Shown one piece after another: positions 8,203-14,145 of a stretch of 14,145 nucleotides of DNA; the stretch's first letter is position 1; each line of letters opens with the position of its first letter. The position numbers and the translations under genes were made by a program. The DNA comes from Acidimicrobiia bacterium (GTDB lineage Bacteria > Actinomycetota > Acidimicrobiia > Spongiisociales > UBA5794), in NCBI GenBank assembly GCA_013001485.1, contig JABDMN010000289.1, positions 1 through 14,145 on the forward strand. The letters are read 5' to 3'. The notes beneath the pieces are model-generated. The model was not told the DNA's origin and ran no database searches. It saw nothing but the letters and a program-made list of their open reading frames with translations.

Positions 8203-8266
8203 GTTCTCAGTTGTCAGTCGCCAGTCGTCAGCAAGAACTGGCAACTGTGGACTGACAACTGACAAC
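8203..8266. repeat. Palindromic heptamer-repeat cluster, copy B
   Basis: Plus-strand units GTTCTCA, GTTGTCA, GTCGCCA and GTCGTCA (8203-8230) are followed by a short spacer and the opposite-sense units TGACAAC (8253-8259) and TGACAAC (8260-8266). AGTTGTCAGTC (8209-8219) is perfectly complementary to 8250-8260, and GCCAGT (8220-8225) to ACTGGC (8237-8242), so the region folds into a two-step hairpin. The first 28 bases equal copy A at 26 positions, in the same unit order. It lies between the reductase gene and the giant gene. Confidence 0.85.
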
Positions 8267-8270
8267 TCGT

Positions 8271-8295
8271 TGATCGCCAGCCAAGCTGGCGATCA
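8271..8295 (-). terminator. Perfect 11-bp hairpin containing the stop codon of the polyprenyl reductase gene
   Basis: Bases 8271-8281 and 8285-8295 pair perfectly around a 3-base loop. The TGA stop of the reductase gene (8295-8293) forms the base of the stem. As with the hairpin at 829-859, there is no T-run, the loop is 3 bases, and a heptamer cluster follows in the direction of transcription. It may terminate or protect the reductase transcript; the role is inferred. Confidence 0.55.
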
Positions 8296-9528
8296 GCGGG
8301 GTTCGGGGCCCAAGGCCACGATCTGCTCTATTGCCCGGTACACCCGCTCGGATGTGCCCAGATCCTCGGGCTCGAGCAGGTTGGCCATCACCTTGAGCAC
8401 CCACTCCATCAAAGGCCGCGAACGCAGCCCGGCGTGGACCAGTGCCCGCATCATGGCGGGCCGGCCGATGGCGATGGCGAACGCCCGGGCAACGCGGTGG
8501 TAGCGGCCGTAAATGTCGTCCAGAGCCTGCGGATACTCGAGCAGCGCACCATCATTGCCGGCGAGGTACTCGGCAATGTACCCCGCGGCCATCCGGCCGG
8601 TCTCGTAGGCGTAGTCGATGCCCTCCCCGTTGAACGGGTTCACTCCCCCGGCGGCGTCACCAACGAGCACCCAGTTCGGTCCGGCCTTGGGGCCGATCGA
8701 GAACGACATCGGCAGCTTGCCTCCGGTCGGTTCGAGAACCACGTCGTCGAGACTCGTCTGCCAATGCTCGGGCAGACCTTCCACGTACGCCTCGAGCACC
8801 CGCGAGGTGTTGACGTCCTTCCACCCCTTGAAGGTGGACAAGACGCCGACACCGATGTTGATGGTCCCGTCGCCCAGCGGGAATATCCAGCCATAGCCAG
8901 GCAGCGATCGCCCATCGCGGTCACGGATGTCGAGCTGGCTCTCGAGGTAGGTGTCAGTGGAGTTGGGGCTTGAGTAGTAGCCGCGCACCGCAAGCCCGAA
9001 CGGGTAGTCGCGTCGGCGATAGGCACCGAGCGCTCGACCAAACCGGGAATTCGAACCGTCGGCGACCACGACCACCCGCGGTTCGATCCGTTCCACGTCC
9101 CCGTTCTCGCGGAGCTCGACCGCGGCGAGCTTGCCTCCCTCGACGATCGGCTTCGCCTCCACGCCGGTGCGGACAACCGCCCCTTGCTTCTCGGCGAGCA
9201 TCGCGACCTGATGGTCGAGGTCGAGACGTCTCATCACCGCACCCCAATTGGGGAAGACCGAGTGTTCGGGCCACGGGAGTTCGATTGAGTGGTCGCCCGC
9301 GAAAGCGCGGAGACCGGTGATCTTGTGGAGTTCTGGAACGTCGAAGTCGAAGCCCATTTCGATGAGTTCGTGGATCGCCCGTGGGGTCAACCCGTCGCCA
9401 CAGGTCTTGTGGCGGGGAAAAGTCTTCTTCTCGACGACGACGGCATCGATGCCGTTTCGGGCCAGCCAATGACCGGCAGCGGCACCTCCTGGTCCGCCAC
9501 CAACGATCAGAACGTCGGGATCCGCCAT
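8293..9528 (-). CDS. FAD-dependent geranylgeranyl/polyprenyl reductase, likely MenJ-like menaquinone-chain saturase
   Basis: A 411-residue flavoprotein of the geranylgeranyl reductase family. The N-terminal dinucleotide fold has VLIVGGGPGGAAAG (6-19). KTCGDGLTPRA (41-51) is the family signature. VVADGSNSRFGRALG (154-168) is the DG motif, and GDAAGGVNPFNGEGI (290-304) is the second FAD contact. Family members reduce isoprenoid double bonds. In actinobacteria a member near nuo genes acts on the menaquinone tail (MenJ), which fits the nearby nuo and cytochrome genes, but archaeal-type lipid or chlorophyll-chain relatives look similar, so the substrate is inferred. The ATG at 9528 precedes the FAD fold by four residues. 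No Shine-Dalgarno is seen; a TANNNT box seven bases upstream suggests a leaderless start. No damage is visible. Confidence 0.88.
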   Translation of the reverse strand: MADPDVLIVGGGPGGAAAGHWLARNGIDAVVVEKKTFPRHKTCGDGLTPRAIHELIEMGFDFDVPELHKITGLRAFAGDHSIELPWPEHSVFPNWGAVMRRLDLDHQVAMLAEKQGAVVRTGVEAKPIVEGGKLAAVELRENGDVERIEPRVVVVADGSNSRFGRALGAYRRRDYPFGLAVRGYYSSPNSTDTYLESQLDIRDRDGRSLPGYGWIFPLGDGTINIGVGVLSTFKGWKDVNTSRVLEAYVEGLPEHWQTSLDDVVLEPTGGKLPMSFSIGPKAGPNWVLVGDAAGGVNPFNGEGIDYAYETGRMAAGYIAEYLAGNDGALLEYPQALDDIYGRYHRVARAFAIAIGRPAMMRALVHAGLRSRPLMEWVLKVMANLLEPEDLGTSERVYRAIEQIVALGPEPR

Positions 9529-9535
9529 GGCGCTG

Positions 9536-9541
9536 AGGTTA
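9536..9541 (-). promoter_or_regulatory. Candidate -10 box for a leaderless reductase transcript
   Basis: TAACCT (fits TANNNT) ends seven bases before the ATG, the spacing typical of leaderless actinobacterial messages. The preceding bases (CCCCTCC on the message strand) are the reverse of a ribosome site, so a leadered start would be poorly placed. No good -35 is seen. Confidence 0.3.
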
Positions 9542-9563
9542 GGAGGGGCGATCGAGCTAGCAG

Positions 9564-9575
9564 GAGCCGCGGCTC
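9564..9575. repeat. 12-bp perfect palindrome overlapping the cytochrome c stop codon
   Basis: GAGCCGCGGCTC reads the same on both strands and includes two bases of the TGA stop at 9576-9574. As RNA it could only make a short stem. It may be chance in GC-rich DNA, or a third example of stop-proximal dyads in this window. Confidence 0.3.
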
Positions 9576-10449
9576 AACCAGCAGCTTCGACCGCTTCGTC
9601 CGTCAAGCCACAGGCACCCTGAGCTGTGCCGAAGTCCTCGCCACCGAAGGCGACGCGTTCGTAGAGCACTACCGAGGCAAGCTCTTCGGGAGTCAGGTCC
9701 GGATAGCCGGGCATGGCGGCACCGGAGCCAAGCACAGGCTTGGCTGTGTCGCCGTAGGTCGCGTCGGGCCAATCGTTCGATCCGATAGCGACCCATTCCA
9801 CGTGATCGACGCATTGGCTGAAGACCTCGACGATGGCCCCACCGGTGAATGCCGGCCCGGTGCCACCGCCACCTGCGCTGCCGTGGCACGACGCACATGC
9901 CGCTCCGCGGGAGCCAAGCCCGTTGTCGTAGATGTCTCTGCCGATGGTGAAGAAGTTGACGACCTCGAAGCCGTAGGCCGTGCCGTCGCAGTTCTCGGCG
10001 ACACCGGTCGCCGGGTCGATGGCCAGCTGACCCGCCGTGCCGCAGTCGGGACCGTTGGGCCCGGTCATGCCGTACAACAACGCAAGCGCCGGGATGATCA
10101 CGAATGCGGCCACGAGCCACCGAGGGAGACCAGGCGACTTCACCGGTTCGGGCTCAGGCTCGGAAACCGGCGCAGCTTCGGCCAGGGGTTCGAGCACCTC
10201 CACGACAGGTCCGGCGTCGGCGACCTCGCCCCCGGGATCGGCCGGGGCGGCGTCTGCCACAGGCGTAGGGGTGGCCGGCTCTGCTGCTGGGACCGACGCA
10301 GCCCCCGCAGGGACTTCTTCGCCAGCCCATTCGGCAATCACGACCTCGACCGGCTTGCCTTCGGCTCCGGCCCGCGCATATGCAGACCGCATCACCATGT
10401 CGACGGGATAGCCGTGGGCTTCGGCGATCTTGGCGGCTAGCTCTTGCAT
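9574..10449 (-). CDS. Membrane-anchored mono-heme cytochrome c with cytoplasmic N-terminal extension
   Basis: A 291-residue protein. The ATG at 10449 overlaps the stop of the upstream fusion gene (TGATG), so this start is preferred to an in-frame ATG at 10533 inside that gene. Residues 1-45 look like a compact helical domain (LAAKIAEAHGYPVDM, RSAYARAGAEG, VEVVIAEWAG) that I do not recognise. A Pro/Ala/Glu-rich linker (46-108) follows, then one membrane helix (about 109-128). The outer domain has heme motif CASCH (185-189) and probable axial M246 in AAMPGYPDLT. Extra cysteines 136, 154, 213 and 280 may form disulphides. It probably carries electrons in the same chain as the upstream CcoNO-like protein, in the position where CcoP would sit, but it has one heme motif rather than two. 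Confidence 0.88.
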   Translation of the reverse strand: MQELAAKIAEAHGYPVDMVMRSAYARAGAEGKPVEVVIAEWAGEEVPAGAASVPAAEPATPTPVADAAPADPGGEVADAGPVVEVLEPLAEAAPVSEPEPEPVKSPGLPRWLVAAFVIIPALALLYGMTGPNGPDCGTAGQLAIDPATGVAENCDGTAYGFEVVNFFTIGRDIYDNGLGSRGAACASCHGSAGGGGTGPAFTGGAIVEVFSQCVDHVEWVAIGSNDWPDATYGDTAKPVLGSGAAMPGYPDLTPEELASVVLYERVAFGGEDFGTAQGACGLTDEAVEAAG

Positions 10450-12389
10450 CAGTCCTCCAGAGTGCCCAAGTAGGCGACGAGAGCGCTCATCTCGGCGTCG
10501 GACAGATAATCGTATGAAGGCATCGTCGACCACGACCGGGCCGCCTGCGGATCGGCGAGGTGGGCAGCGAGAGCAGCTGGGTCGTTTGTGCGCTCGGCAA
10601 GATGCATCAGGTCGGGCCCCATCCGCTGCTCCCCGAGCAACCCCGGGGTCTCATACGCGTAGTCACCAGGAAGGCTGACACCACCGAGGCCCACGTCGGA
10701 CACGGCTGCCCGCACCTGCTGCGTGTGGCAGTACCAGCAACCCTCGGCGAGATAGACACGGCGGCCGTCGGCGGCATCTCCTTCATATTCCCGAGCGGCA
10801 TCGGCGAGCAGCGTCGGAGAGGTGTGATCCCCCTCGAGCATGGGGAAGAGTCCGACAAAAAGGAACGACGCCAAGAACAGGCCGACTGCGCCAACAGTCA
10901 CCCGGCGGCGTCGCATCGGCCCGACGGTGACGATGTCCTCGAAGAGATCTTCTTCGACCTCCTCGTCGGCGTCTTCGGCGTCATCGGCTTCGCCACCGAG
11001 CTCCCCAACAGCTGCAACAGAGGCTCCCCGCCCCAACAGCACCATGAGGAACACGAGCGTTCCGACGAAGTACAAACCAATCCCGATGACGCGAACGACG
11101 TGGTGAGCTGCCAACGGAGCGACGAAGCCAAGAGCGCCGTCACCAACGGGCAGGGCCTCTTGGGCGTTGGCAGCTCCAACCCAGTAGAGACCTTGCTGGA
11201 GGCCTGCCACCCACATCGACCCGAGAGCCAGAGCGAGTCCGACGGTGGACAGGCGCAGGTGGAACGTCGCTGCTCGAGTGGCCACCGCACCGGTGTGCTT
11301 CGCCATCTCGTGGTACCCGAAGGCGAACAGCCAGAACGAGAACGCTCCCAGATAGAGCAGCCAGTCGTATGCGGACATCCACTCGGTGAACTGGACGATC
11401 CCGCCGGCCGACCGGAGAGACTGAACGAGGTTCACGATCACGGCAAGGGCAAACATCCCGGCGCCGGCAAGGGCGAACTTCAGAGGCACAGAAGCAAAAG
11501 CCTTATCCCAGCTCCCTCGCATGGTGACGGCGATGTCGGCGAGAACGATGAGAGCGGGCACGACGAGCCCGATGGAGAACATCGTGCCGATGGTTTCGAG
11601 CCAGTCGGGCGCTGGGCTGAACACGAGGAAGCGGGGAGCCGTCCACGCCCACACGAACGCCAGCGACCAGAAGCCGAGCCTCGTGAGTTGACGGTTGTTC
11701 GGCGCGCTGGCTCCGGTCTCGGCGGGAATCAGATAGGCGACGATGCCCAGCCCGGCGATAGCGAGGAACATGCCAACGAGGCCGGCACGGTAGAACGACG
11801 TCAGGATTGCGGAGTTGACACCCGTGATGCCGGGAATGTTGCCGACGATATGGAGCAGCACCAGCCACCACATCGCCGCAACGAAGAACCAGGCCGGGGC
11901 GGTGAGGTCGCGGTCGCGGCCCGCAGTGGCGCTTACGACCCGCGCCGCTGCGATCAAGCCGACGAGCACGATGGCGTCCGCCCACAACGGGAGCTCGAGC
12001 AGATACCTGCCCTCGGATCCACCAAAGAGGACGGCCAGGCCGCCCGCCAGGTATCCGAGCGTGGTCATCCCGAGCGCGACGAACGCCGTGGTCGGGCTGG
12101 CCAGTCGCGCTCCAGTGACACGCGGGACGATGGCAAACGCAGCAGCAATCGAGCCGAGGACGAGCCAACCATTGACCACGTCGGACATGGCGTTGGGCAG
12201 CATGCGCCCGTAGGAGAGGAAGCCGACTCCGCCGAGGAACCCCGGAGCAACGAGCTGGATCGAGATGATCAGAAGCCCCAGAGTGCCGAACACGAGAAAG
12301 ACGCCAGCGATGATCAATTGGAGCCGCGCCACGGGCCGTTCTTCGGGCGCAGCGGACTGCACCTCGTCGATGATCTCGGTGACGCTCAT
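10449..12389 (-). CDS. CcoN-like/CcoO-like fusion protein lacking the oxidase metal ligands
   Basis: A 646-residue protein. Residues 20-455 hold about 12 hydrophobic segments that align with cbb3-oxidase subunit I. Anchors are YGR..P (60-65), PDW.ET.G.MFSI (261-273), GSWDK (292-296) and FTEW (334-337). The six histidines of CcoN that bind low-spin heme b, heme b3 and CuB fall on A67, A202, R253, F254, Y341 and W343, and the cross-linked tyrosine falls on W247. An acidic linker (465-486) and one helix (497-515) lead to a CcoO-like domain with EGCWYCHTQQVR (549-560; heme motif CWYCH 551-555), MGPDLMHLA (590-598) and axial M623 in STMPSYDYL. Oxygen or NO reduction by this chain is unlikely. A membrane electron-transfer or structural role is inferred. 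The gene heads a coupled pair with the downstream cytochrome c. The alignment was made from memory. Confidence 0.85.
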   Translation of the reverse strand: MSVTEIIDEVQSAAPEERPVARLQLIIAGVFLVFGTLGLLIISIQLVAPGFLGGVGFLSYGRMLPNAMSDVVNGWLVLGSIAAAFAIVPRVTGARLASPTTAFVALGMTTLGYLAGGLAVLFGGSEGRYLLELPLWADAIVLVGLIAAARVVSATAGRDRDLTAPAWFFVAAMWWLVLLHIVGNIPGITGVNSAILTSFYRAGLVGMFLAIAGLGIVAYLIPAETGASAPNNRQLTRLGFWSLAFVWAWTAPRFLVFSPAPDWLETIGTMFSIGLVVPALIVLADIAVTMRGSWDKAFASVPLKFALAGAGMFALAVIVNLVQSLRSAGGIVQFTEWMSAYDWLLYLGAFSFWLFAFGYHEMAKHTGAVATRAATFHLRLSTVGLALALGSMWVAGLQQGLYWVGAANAQEALPVGDGALGFVAPLAAHHVVRVIGIGLYFVGTLVFLMVLLGRGASVAAVGELGGEADDAEDADEEVEEDLFEDIVTVGPMRRRRVTVGAVGLFLASFLFVGLFPMLEGDHTSPTLLADAAREYEGDAADGRRVYLAEGCWYCHTQQVRAAVSDVGLGGVSLPGDYAYETPGLLGEQRMGPDLMHLAERTNDPAALAAHLADPQAARSWSTMPSYDYLSDAEMSALVAYLGTLED

Positions 12390-12398
12390 GCGGCCGGG

Positions 12399-12404
12399 AG
12401 CCTA
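12399..12404 (-). promoter_or_regulatory. Candidate -10 box for the CcoNO-like gene
   Basis: TAGGCT (fits TANNNT) ends nine bases before the ATG at 12389, and no Shine-Dalgarno lies between, which suggests a leaderless or near-leaderless message. No clear -35 is visible. Weak evidence. Confidence 0.22.
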
Positions 12405-12453
12405 GCGGCAGCGACCCCTCGGCAATCAGCTCTCCTCGGGGCACACGATGGAA

Positions 12454-12483
12454 TCTCGGTCGACGAGAACGGATGCATAGAAT
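12454..12483 (+). promoter_or_regulatory. Candidate promoter with adjacent dyad for the ferredoxin/cytochrome b operon
   Basis: TAGAAT (12478-12483) is a good -10 match 24 bases before the ATG at 12508. Just upstream is an imperfect dyad, TCTCG (12454-12458) and CGAGA (12464-12468), around a GTCGA centre. It sits where a -35 or a regulator site would be, in the 118-bp gap shared with the divergent CcoNO-like gene. There is no convincing -35 hexamer, so an activator may be needed. Inferred from pattern only. Confidence 0.3.
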
Positions 12484-12507
12484 GCCGCCACCCAGGTACC
12501 GGAGATC

Positions 12508-13104
12508 ATGACCGATCGACAGCGACAACTCCTTGGCATTGGCGCGGCTGCCATCGGCGTCGCCCTGATCTTCATCGGGGCCCTCTTCGCCCACTTCACC
12601 GGTCTGCCCGAAACCAACAACCTCGGAGTCGAGATCTACTCGTTCATGCCTCGCGGATGGGGTTGGCAATTGCTCGGCCAGGTCGTGGCAGTCACCGGCT
12701 CCCAGATCGCGCTGGCCGGTGTCGCCATCGGGTTCTTGTGGAAGCGAGATCTCACCTGGGCTCGGGCAACGATCGGTGCGTTCCTGTTCACTGCCGAGAT
12801 GCTCATCCTGTTCGGGATCGTGCCCAACCAGTGGTTGACGCTGGCCCAGACGACCTGGCAATGGACGCCCCAGAAGATCTTCATCACGCTGCCTAGCTGG
12901 CTCACGCTGAACAACGAGGTGTCGATCTCGTATTCTGCCCTGAAGGACATCGTGTCTGGCACCTACGCCGCAGTCCTCCTCGGCGCGATCGCGATCACGA
13001 TGGTGAGGTGGCAGGACTACCAGAAAGAGGCCGCCGCGAAGGCCAAGGAGACTCAGGTCTCGATCTATGGCCGGCCGCTGCGAGCCCCGGGAGAACAGAG
13101 CTGA
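12508..13104 (+). CDS. Four-helix membrane protein of unknown function, first gene of the ferredoxin/cytochrome b operon
   Basis: A 198-residue protein I do not recognise. Predicted membrane helices lie at about 9-30, 53-78, 83-104 and 147-167. The C-terminal 30 residues are charged (YQKEAAAKAKETQ) and probably cytoplasmic. It has no cysteine and a single histidine (H29), so it cannot itself bind two hemes in the manner of a b-type cytochrome. The loop between helices 3 and 4 is rich in tryptophan (NQWLTLAQTTWQWTPQK, SWLTLNN) and presumably faces out. The ATG at 12508 follows GGAG (12501-12504). Its stop shares a base with the ferredoxin start (TGATG), implying coupled translation and a membrane-anchor or assembly role for the ferredoxin or cytochrome b. 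That role is inferred from context alone. Confidence 0.85.
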   Translation: MTDRQRQLLGIGAAAIGVALIFIGALFAHFTGLPETNNLGVEIYSFMPRGWGWQLLGQVVAVTGSQIALAGVAIGFLWKRDLTWARATIGAFLFTAEMLILFGIVPNQWLTLAQTTWQWTPQKIFITLPSWLTLNNEVSISYSALKDIVSGTYAAVLLGAIAITMVRWQDYQKEAAAKAKETQVSIYGRPLRAPGEQS

Positions 13105-13550
13105 TGGCGAAGAACGACGTCTGGTTCGAGACGCCTCCCATGCGAGACGACTATCAGCTCGCCCCGGTCTCGGCGGATTACCTGAAGAACGCGGTGAAGC
13201 CGAAGCAGTTCCTCCACATCGACCAGGCGGAATGCATCTTGTGCGAAGGGTGCGTGGACATCTGCCCCTGGAAGTGCATCCACTACATATCGGTGGACGC
13301 GGTGGCCGAAGCCACCGACGTGGCCGACCCTCGCGAGGGGAACGAAGGCCTTGGGATGTTCATCGTCGATGAGGACGAGTGCACTCGGTGCGCCCTGTGC
13401 ATCGATCGGTGCCCGACCGGCGTGATCACGCTCGGCAAGTTCGAGGGCTCTCTCGCCGCACAGGCGCAGCAGATCGACATCGCGCCGTGGGAGGTCGACA
13501 CCGGACAGCGGGATCACAAGAACGGATACCTGTACGGGGTGCGCTGGTGA
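13104..13550 (+). CDS. Two-[4Fe-4S] ferredoxin subunit encoded with a b6-type cytochrome b
   Basis: A 148-residue iron-sulfur protein with two complete cluster motifs. [12 protein letters not shown] gives C44, C47, C50 and C54; [12 protein letters not shown] gives C93, C96, C99 and C103. An extra cysteine (C58) follows the first motif. The clusters are separated by about 38 residues, longer than in small bacterial ferredoxins, and a 40-residue N-terminal arm plus a 45-residue tail suggest a dedicated complex subunit rather than a free carrier. No signal peptide is seen, so it should be cytoplasmic. It starts in the overlap with the upstream membrane protein gene and ends 52 bases before the cytochrome b gene. 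Feeding electrons to, or taking them from, the cytochrome b complex is a reasonable inference. It is not a Rieske protein: no CTHLGC-type motif is present. Confidence 0.92.
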   Translation: MAKNDVWFETPPMRDDYQLAPVSADYLKNAVKPKQFLHIDQAECILCEGCVDICPWKCIHYISVDAVAEATDVADPREGNEGLGMFIVDEDECTRCALCIDRCPTGVITLGKFEGSLAAQAQQIDIAPWEVDTGQRDHKNGYLYGVRW

Positions 13551-13589
13551 GATTTATCGTTGCCCACGAGCGGCGAGACTGAGGGCGAG

Positions 13590-13594
13590 AGGAG
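13590..13594 (+). promoter_or_regulatory. Ribosome-binding site that fixes the cytochrome b GTG start
   Basis: AGGAG lies eight bases before GTG at 13603. No in-frame ATG occurs before residue 53, which is too far into the conserved region, so this site decides the start. Confidence 0.75.
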
Positions 13595-13602
13595 TACGAC
13601 CG

Positions 13603-14145
13603 GTGGCTAACGGGAACGGACGTATCGGCTTGGCGGAGCGGGCTGCGGAGGCAGCCAGCAAGCTCCGTGGCAGCCAGGTGTGGTCGAGCATCTTCCGGCC
13701 GGGCTCGCCGTTCCGGGAGGGATACACCGACAGCCCCCGGAACCGCTCATACGTCATCATGAACAACGTGCTCTATCACCTTCACCCGGTGAAGGTGAAG
13801 CGGCACGGAGTCCGGCTTTCCTACACGTTGTGTCTGGGAGGCATGTCGTTCTTCCTCTTCATCCTCTTGACGATCACAGGCATCTTCCTGATGTTCTATT
13901 ACCGGCCCACGTCACCCCAGGCCTACATCGACATCCAGGCTCTCGCCACCGACGTGCCCTTCGGCCAGCTCGTACGCAACATGCATCGGTGGGGCGCCCA
14001 CGCCATGGTGCTCGTGGTGTTCCTGCACATGGCCCGGGTCTTCTATCACGGCGCCTACAAGCCGCCACGCGAGTTCAACTGGGTCGTGGGAATCATCCTC
14101 TTGCTGCTGACGCTGCTCCTCTCGTTCACCGGCTACCTGCTGCCG
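13603..14145 (+). CDS. b6-type cytochrome b of a quinol-oxidising bc complex, N-terminal part, cut by window edge
   Basis: The first 181 residues of a membrane cytochrome b, starting at GTG with a strong ribosome site. Helices are predicted at about 72-98, 130-147 and 158-176. H128 (NMHRWGAH) and H142 (VFLHMARV) are 14 apart, as required for one ligand to each heme b. FYYRP (98-102), HRW (128-130) and [11 protein letters not shown] (153-163) match cytochrome b6 and its relatives. C77 in LCLGG aligns with Cys35 of chloroplast b6, which covalently binds heme c_n. The N-terminal extension (about 1-70, ending HPVKVKRHG) is longer than in b6. The complex should oxidise menaquinol and pass electrons to a cytochrome c. 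The Rieske partner and subunit IV are not in the window and may lie downstream. Confidence 0.93.
   Translation, partial: MANGNGRIGLAERAAEAASKLRGSQVWSSIFRPGSPFREGYTDSPRNRSYVIMNNVLYHLHPVKVKRHGVRLSYTLCLGGMSFFLFILLTITGIFLMFYYRPTSPQAYIDIQALATDVPFGQLVRNMHRWGAHAMVLVVFLHMARVFYHGAYKPPREFNWVVGIILLLLTLLLSFTGYLLP

Noticed and set aside
764..8266. Heptamer clusters as CRISPR arrays or transposon ends
   Set aside because: Units are 7 bases without unique spacers, there are no cas genes, no transposase, and no clear target-site duplication.
9289..10440. Plus-strand open frame opposite the reductase start and the cytochrome c gene
   Set aside because: It crosses two well-supported minus-strand genes and the spacer between them and shows no motif, so it is a shadow.
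9574..10533. Longer cytochrome c start at 10533
   Set aside because: It would place 28 residues inside the end of the upstream coding region. The ATG at 10449 in a TGATG overlap matches the coupling seen at two other junctions here.
10449..12389. Functional cbb3 oxidase or nitric oxide reductase catalytic subunit
   Set aside because: The histidine ligands for low-spin heme, high-spin heme and the second metal are absent at the aligned positions, so the ordinary catalytic assignment is not supported.
10560..12896. Very long plus-strand open frame (778 codons) opposite the CcoNO-like gene
   Set aside because: It is antisense to a gene with clear CcoN/CcoO motifs. Its product is low-complexity, rich in R, E, G and H, with no recognisable motif, and it runs on into the divergent plus-strand gene in another frame. 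This is a codon-bias shadow.
13104..13550. Rieske protein of the bc complex
   Set aside because: The cysteines follow two CxxCxxCxxxCP motifs of [4Fe-4S] ferredoxins, and there is no CxHxGC or CxCHxS pair and no membrane anchor.

Overview
The window looks like a chromosomal piece from an uncultured high-GC actinobacterium, possibly of the Acidimicrobiia type. The clues are GC-rich codon use, a polyprenyl/geranylgeranyl reductase of the MenJ kind close to nuoA, an HD-GYP protein whose N-terminus resembles actinobacterial ones, few strong Shine-Dalgarno sequences, and TGATG stop/start overlaps at three gene junctions. The taxon is inferred from gene content; no rRNA gene is present. Nearly all of the window is coding and most of it concerns menaquinone-linked respiration.

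Minus strand, in transcription order: (1) 12389-10449 encodes a fusion of a CcoN-like membrane domain and a CcoO-like mono-heme cytochrome c. In my alignment the CcoN-like half has lost all six histidines that bind heme and copper in cbb3 oxidases. (2) 10449-9574 encodes a membrane-anchored mono-heme cytochrome c with a long N-terminal cytoplasmic extension. (3) 9528-8293 encodes a FAD-dependent polyprenyl reductase, likely MenJ-like. (4) 8137-848 encodes a 2429-residue protein that joins an intact cytoplasmic HD-GYP c-di-GMP phosphodiesterase-type domain to about 2000 predicted extracellular residues of cadherin/Ig-like repeats, a DUF11-like domain and two lamin-tail domains. (5) nuoA (712-293) and (6) the start of nuoB (293 to the window edge) open a complex I operon.

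Plus strand, diverging from gene 1 across a 118-bp spacer: a four-helix membrane protein of unknown function (12508-13104), a two-[4Fe-4S] ferredoxin (13104-13550) and the first 181 codons of a b6-type cytochrome b (13603 to the edge). The cytochrome b keeps the cysteine that holds the extra heme c_n in cytochrome b6.

A plausible flow is NADH to complex I to (MenJ-modified) menaquinone to the b6-type complex to the membrane-bound cytochromes c. The ferredoxin may be an extra electron entry or exit point. No functional terminal oxidase subunit I is visible.

The giant HD-GYP/adhesin gene separates the reductase gene from nuoA. Both of its flanks carry the same kind of non-coding module: a perfect hairpin that contains the stop codon of the preceding gene, followed by a palindromic cluster of GTYGTCA heptamers. 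The strongest candidates for undescribed biology are the single-chain adhesin/phosphodiesterase and the ligand-free CcoN-CcoO fusion facing a ferredoxin/cytochrome b operon.
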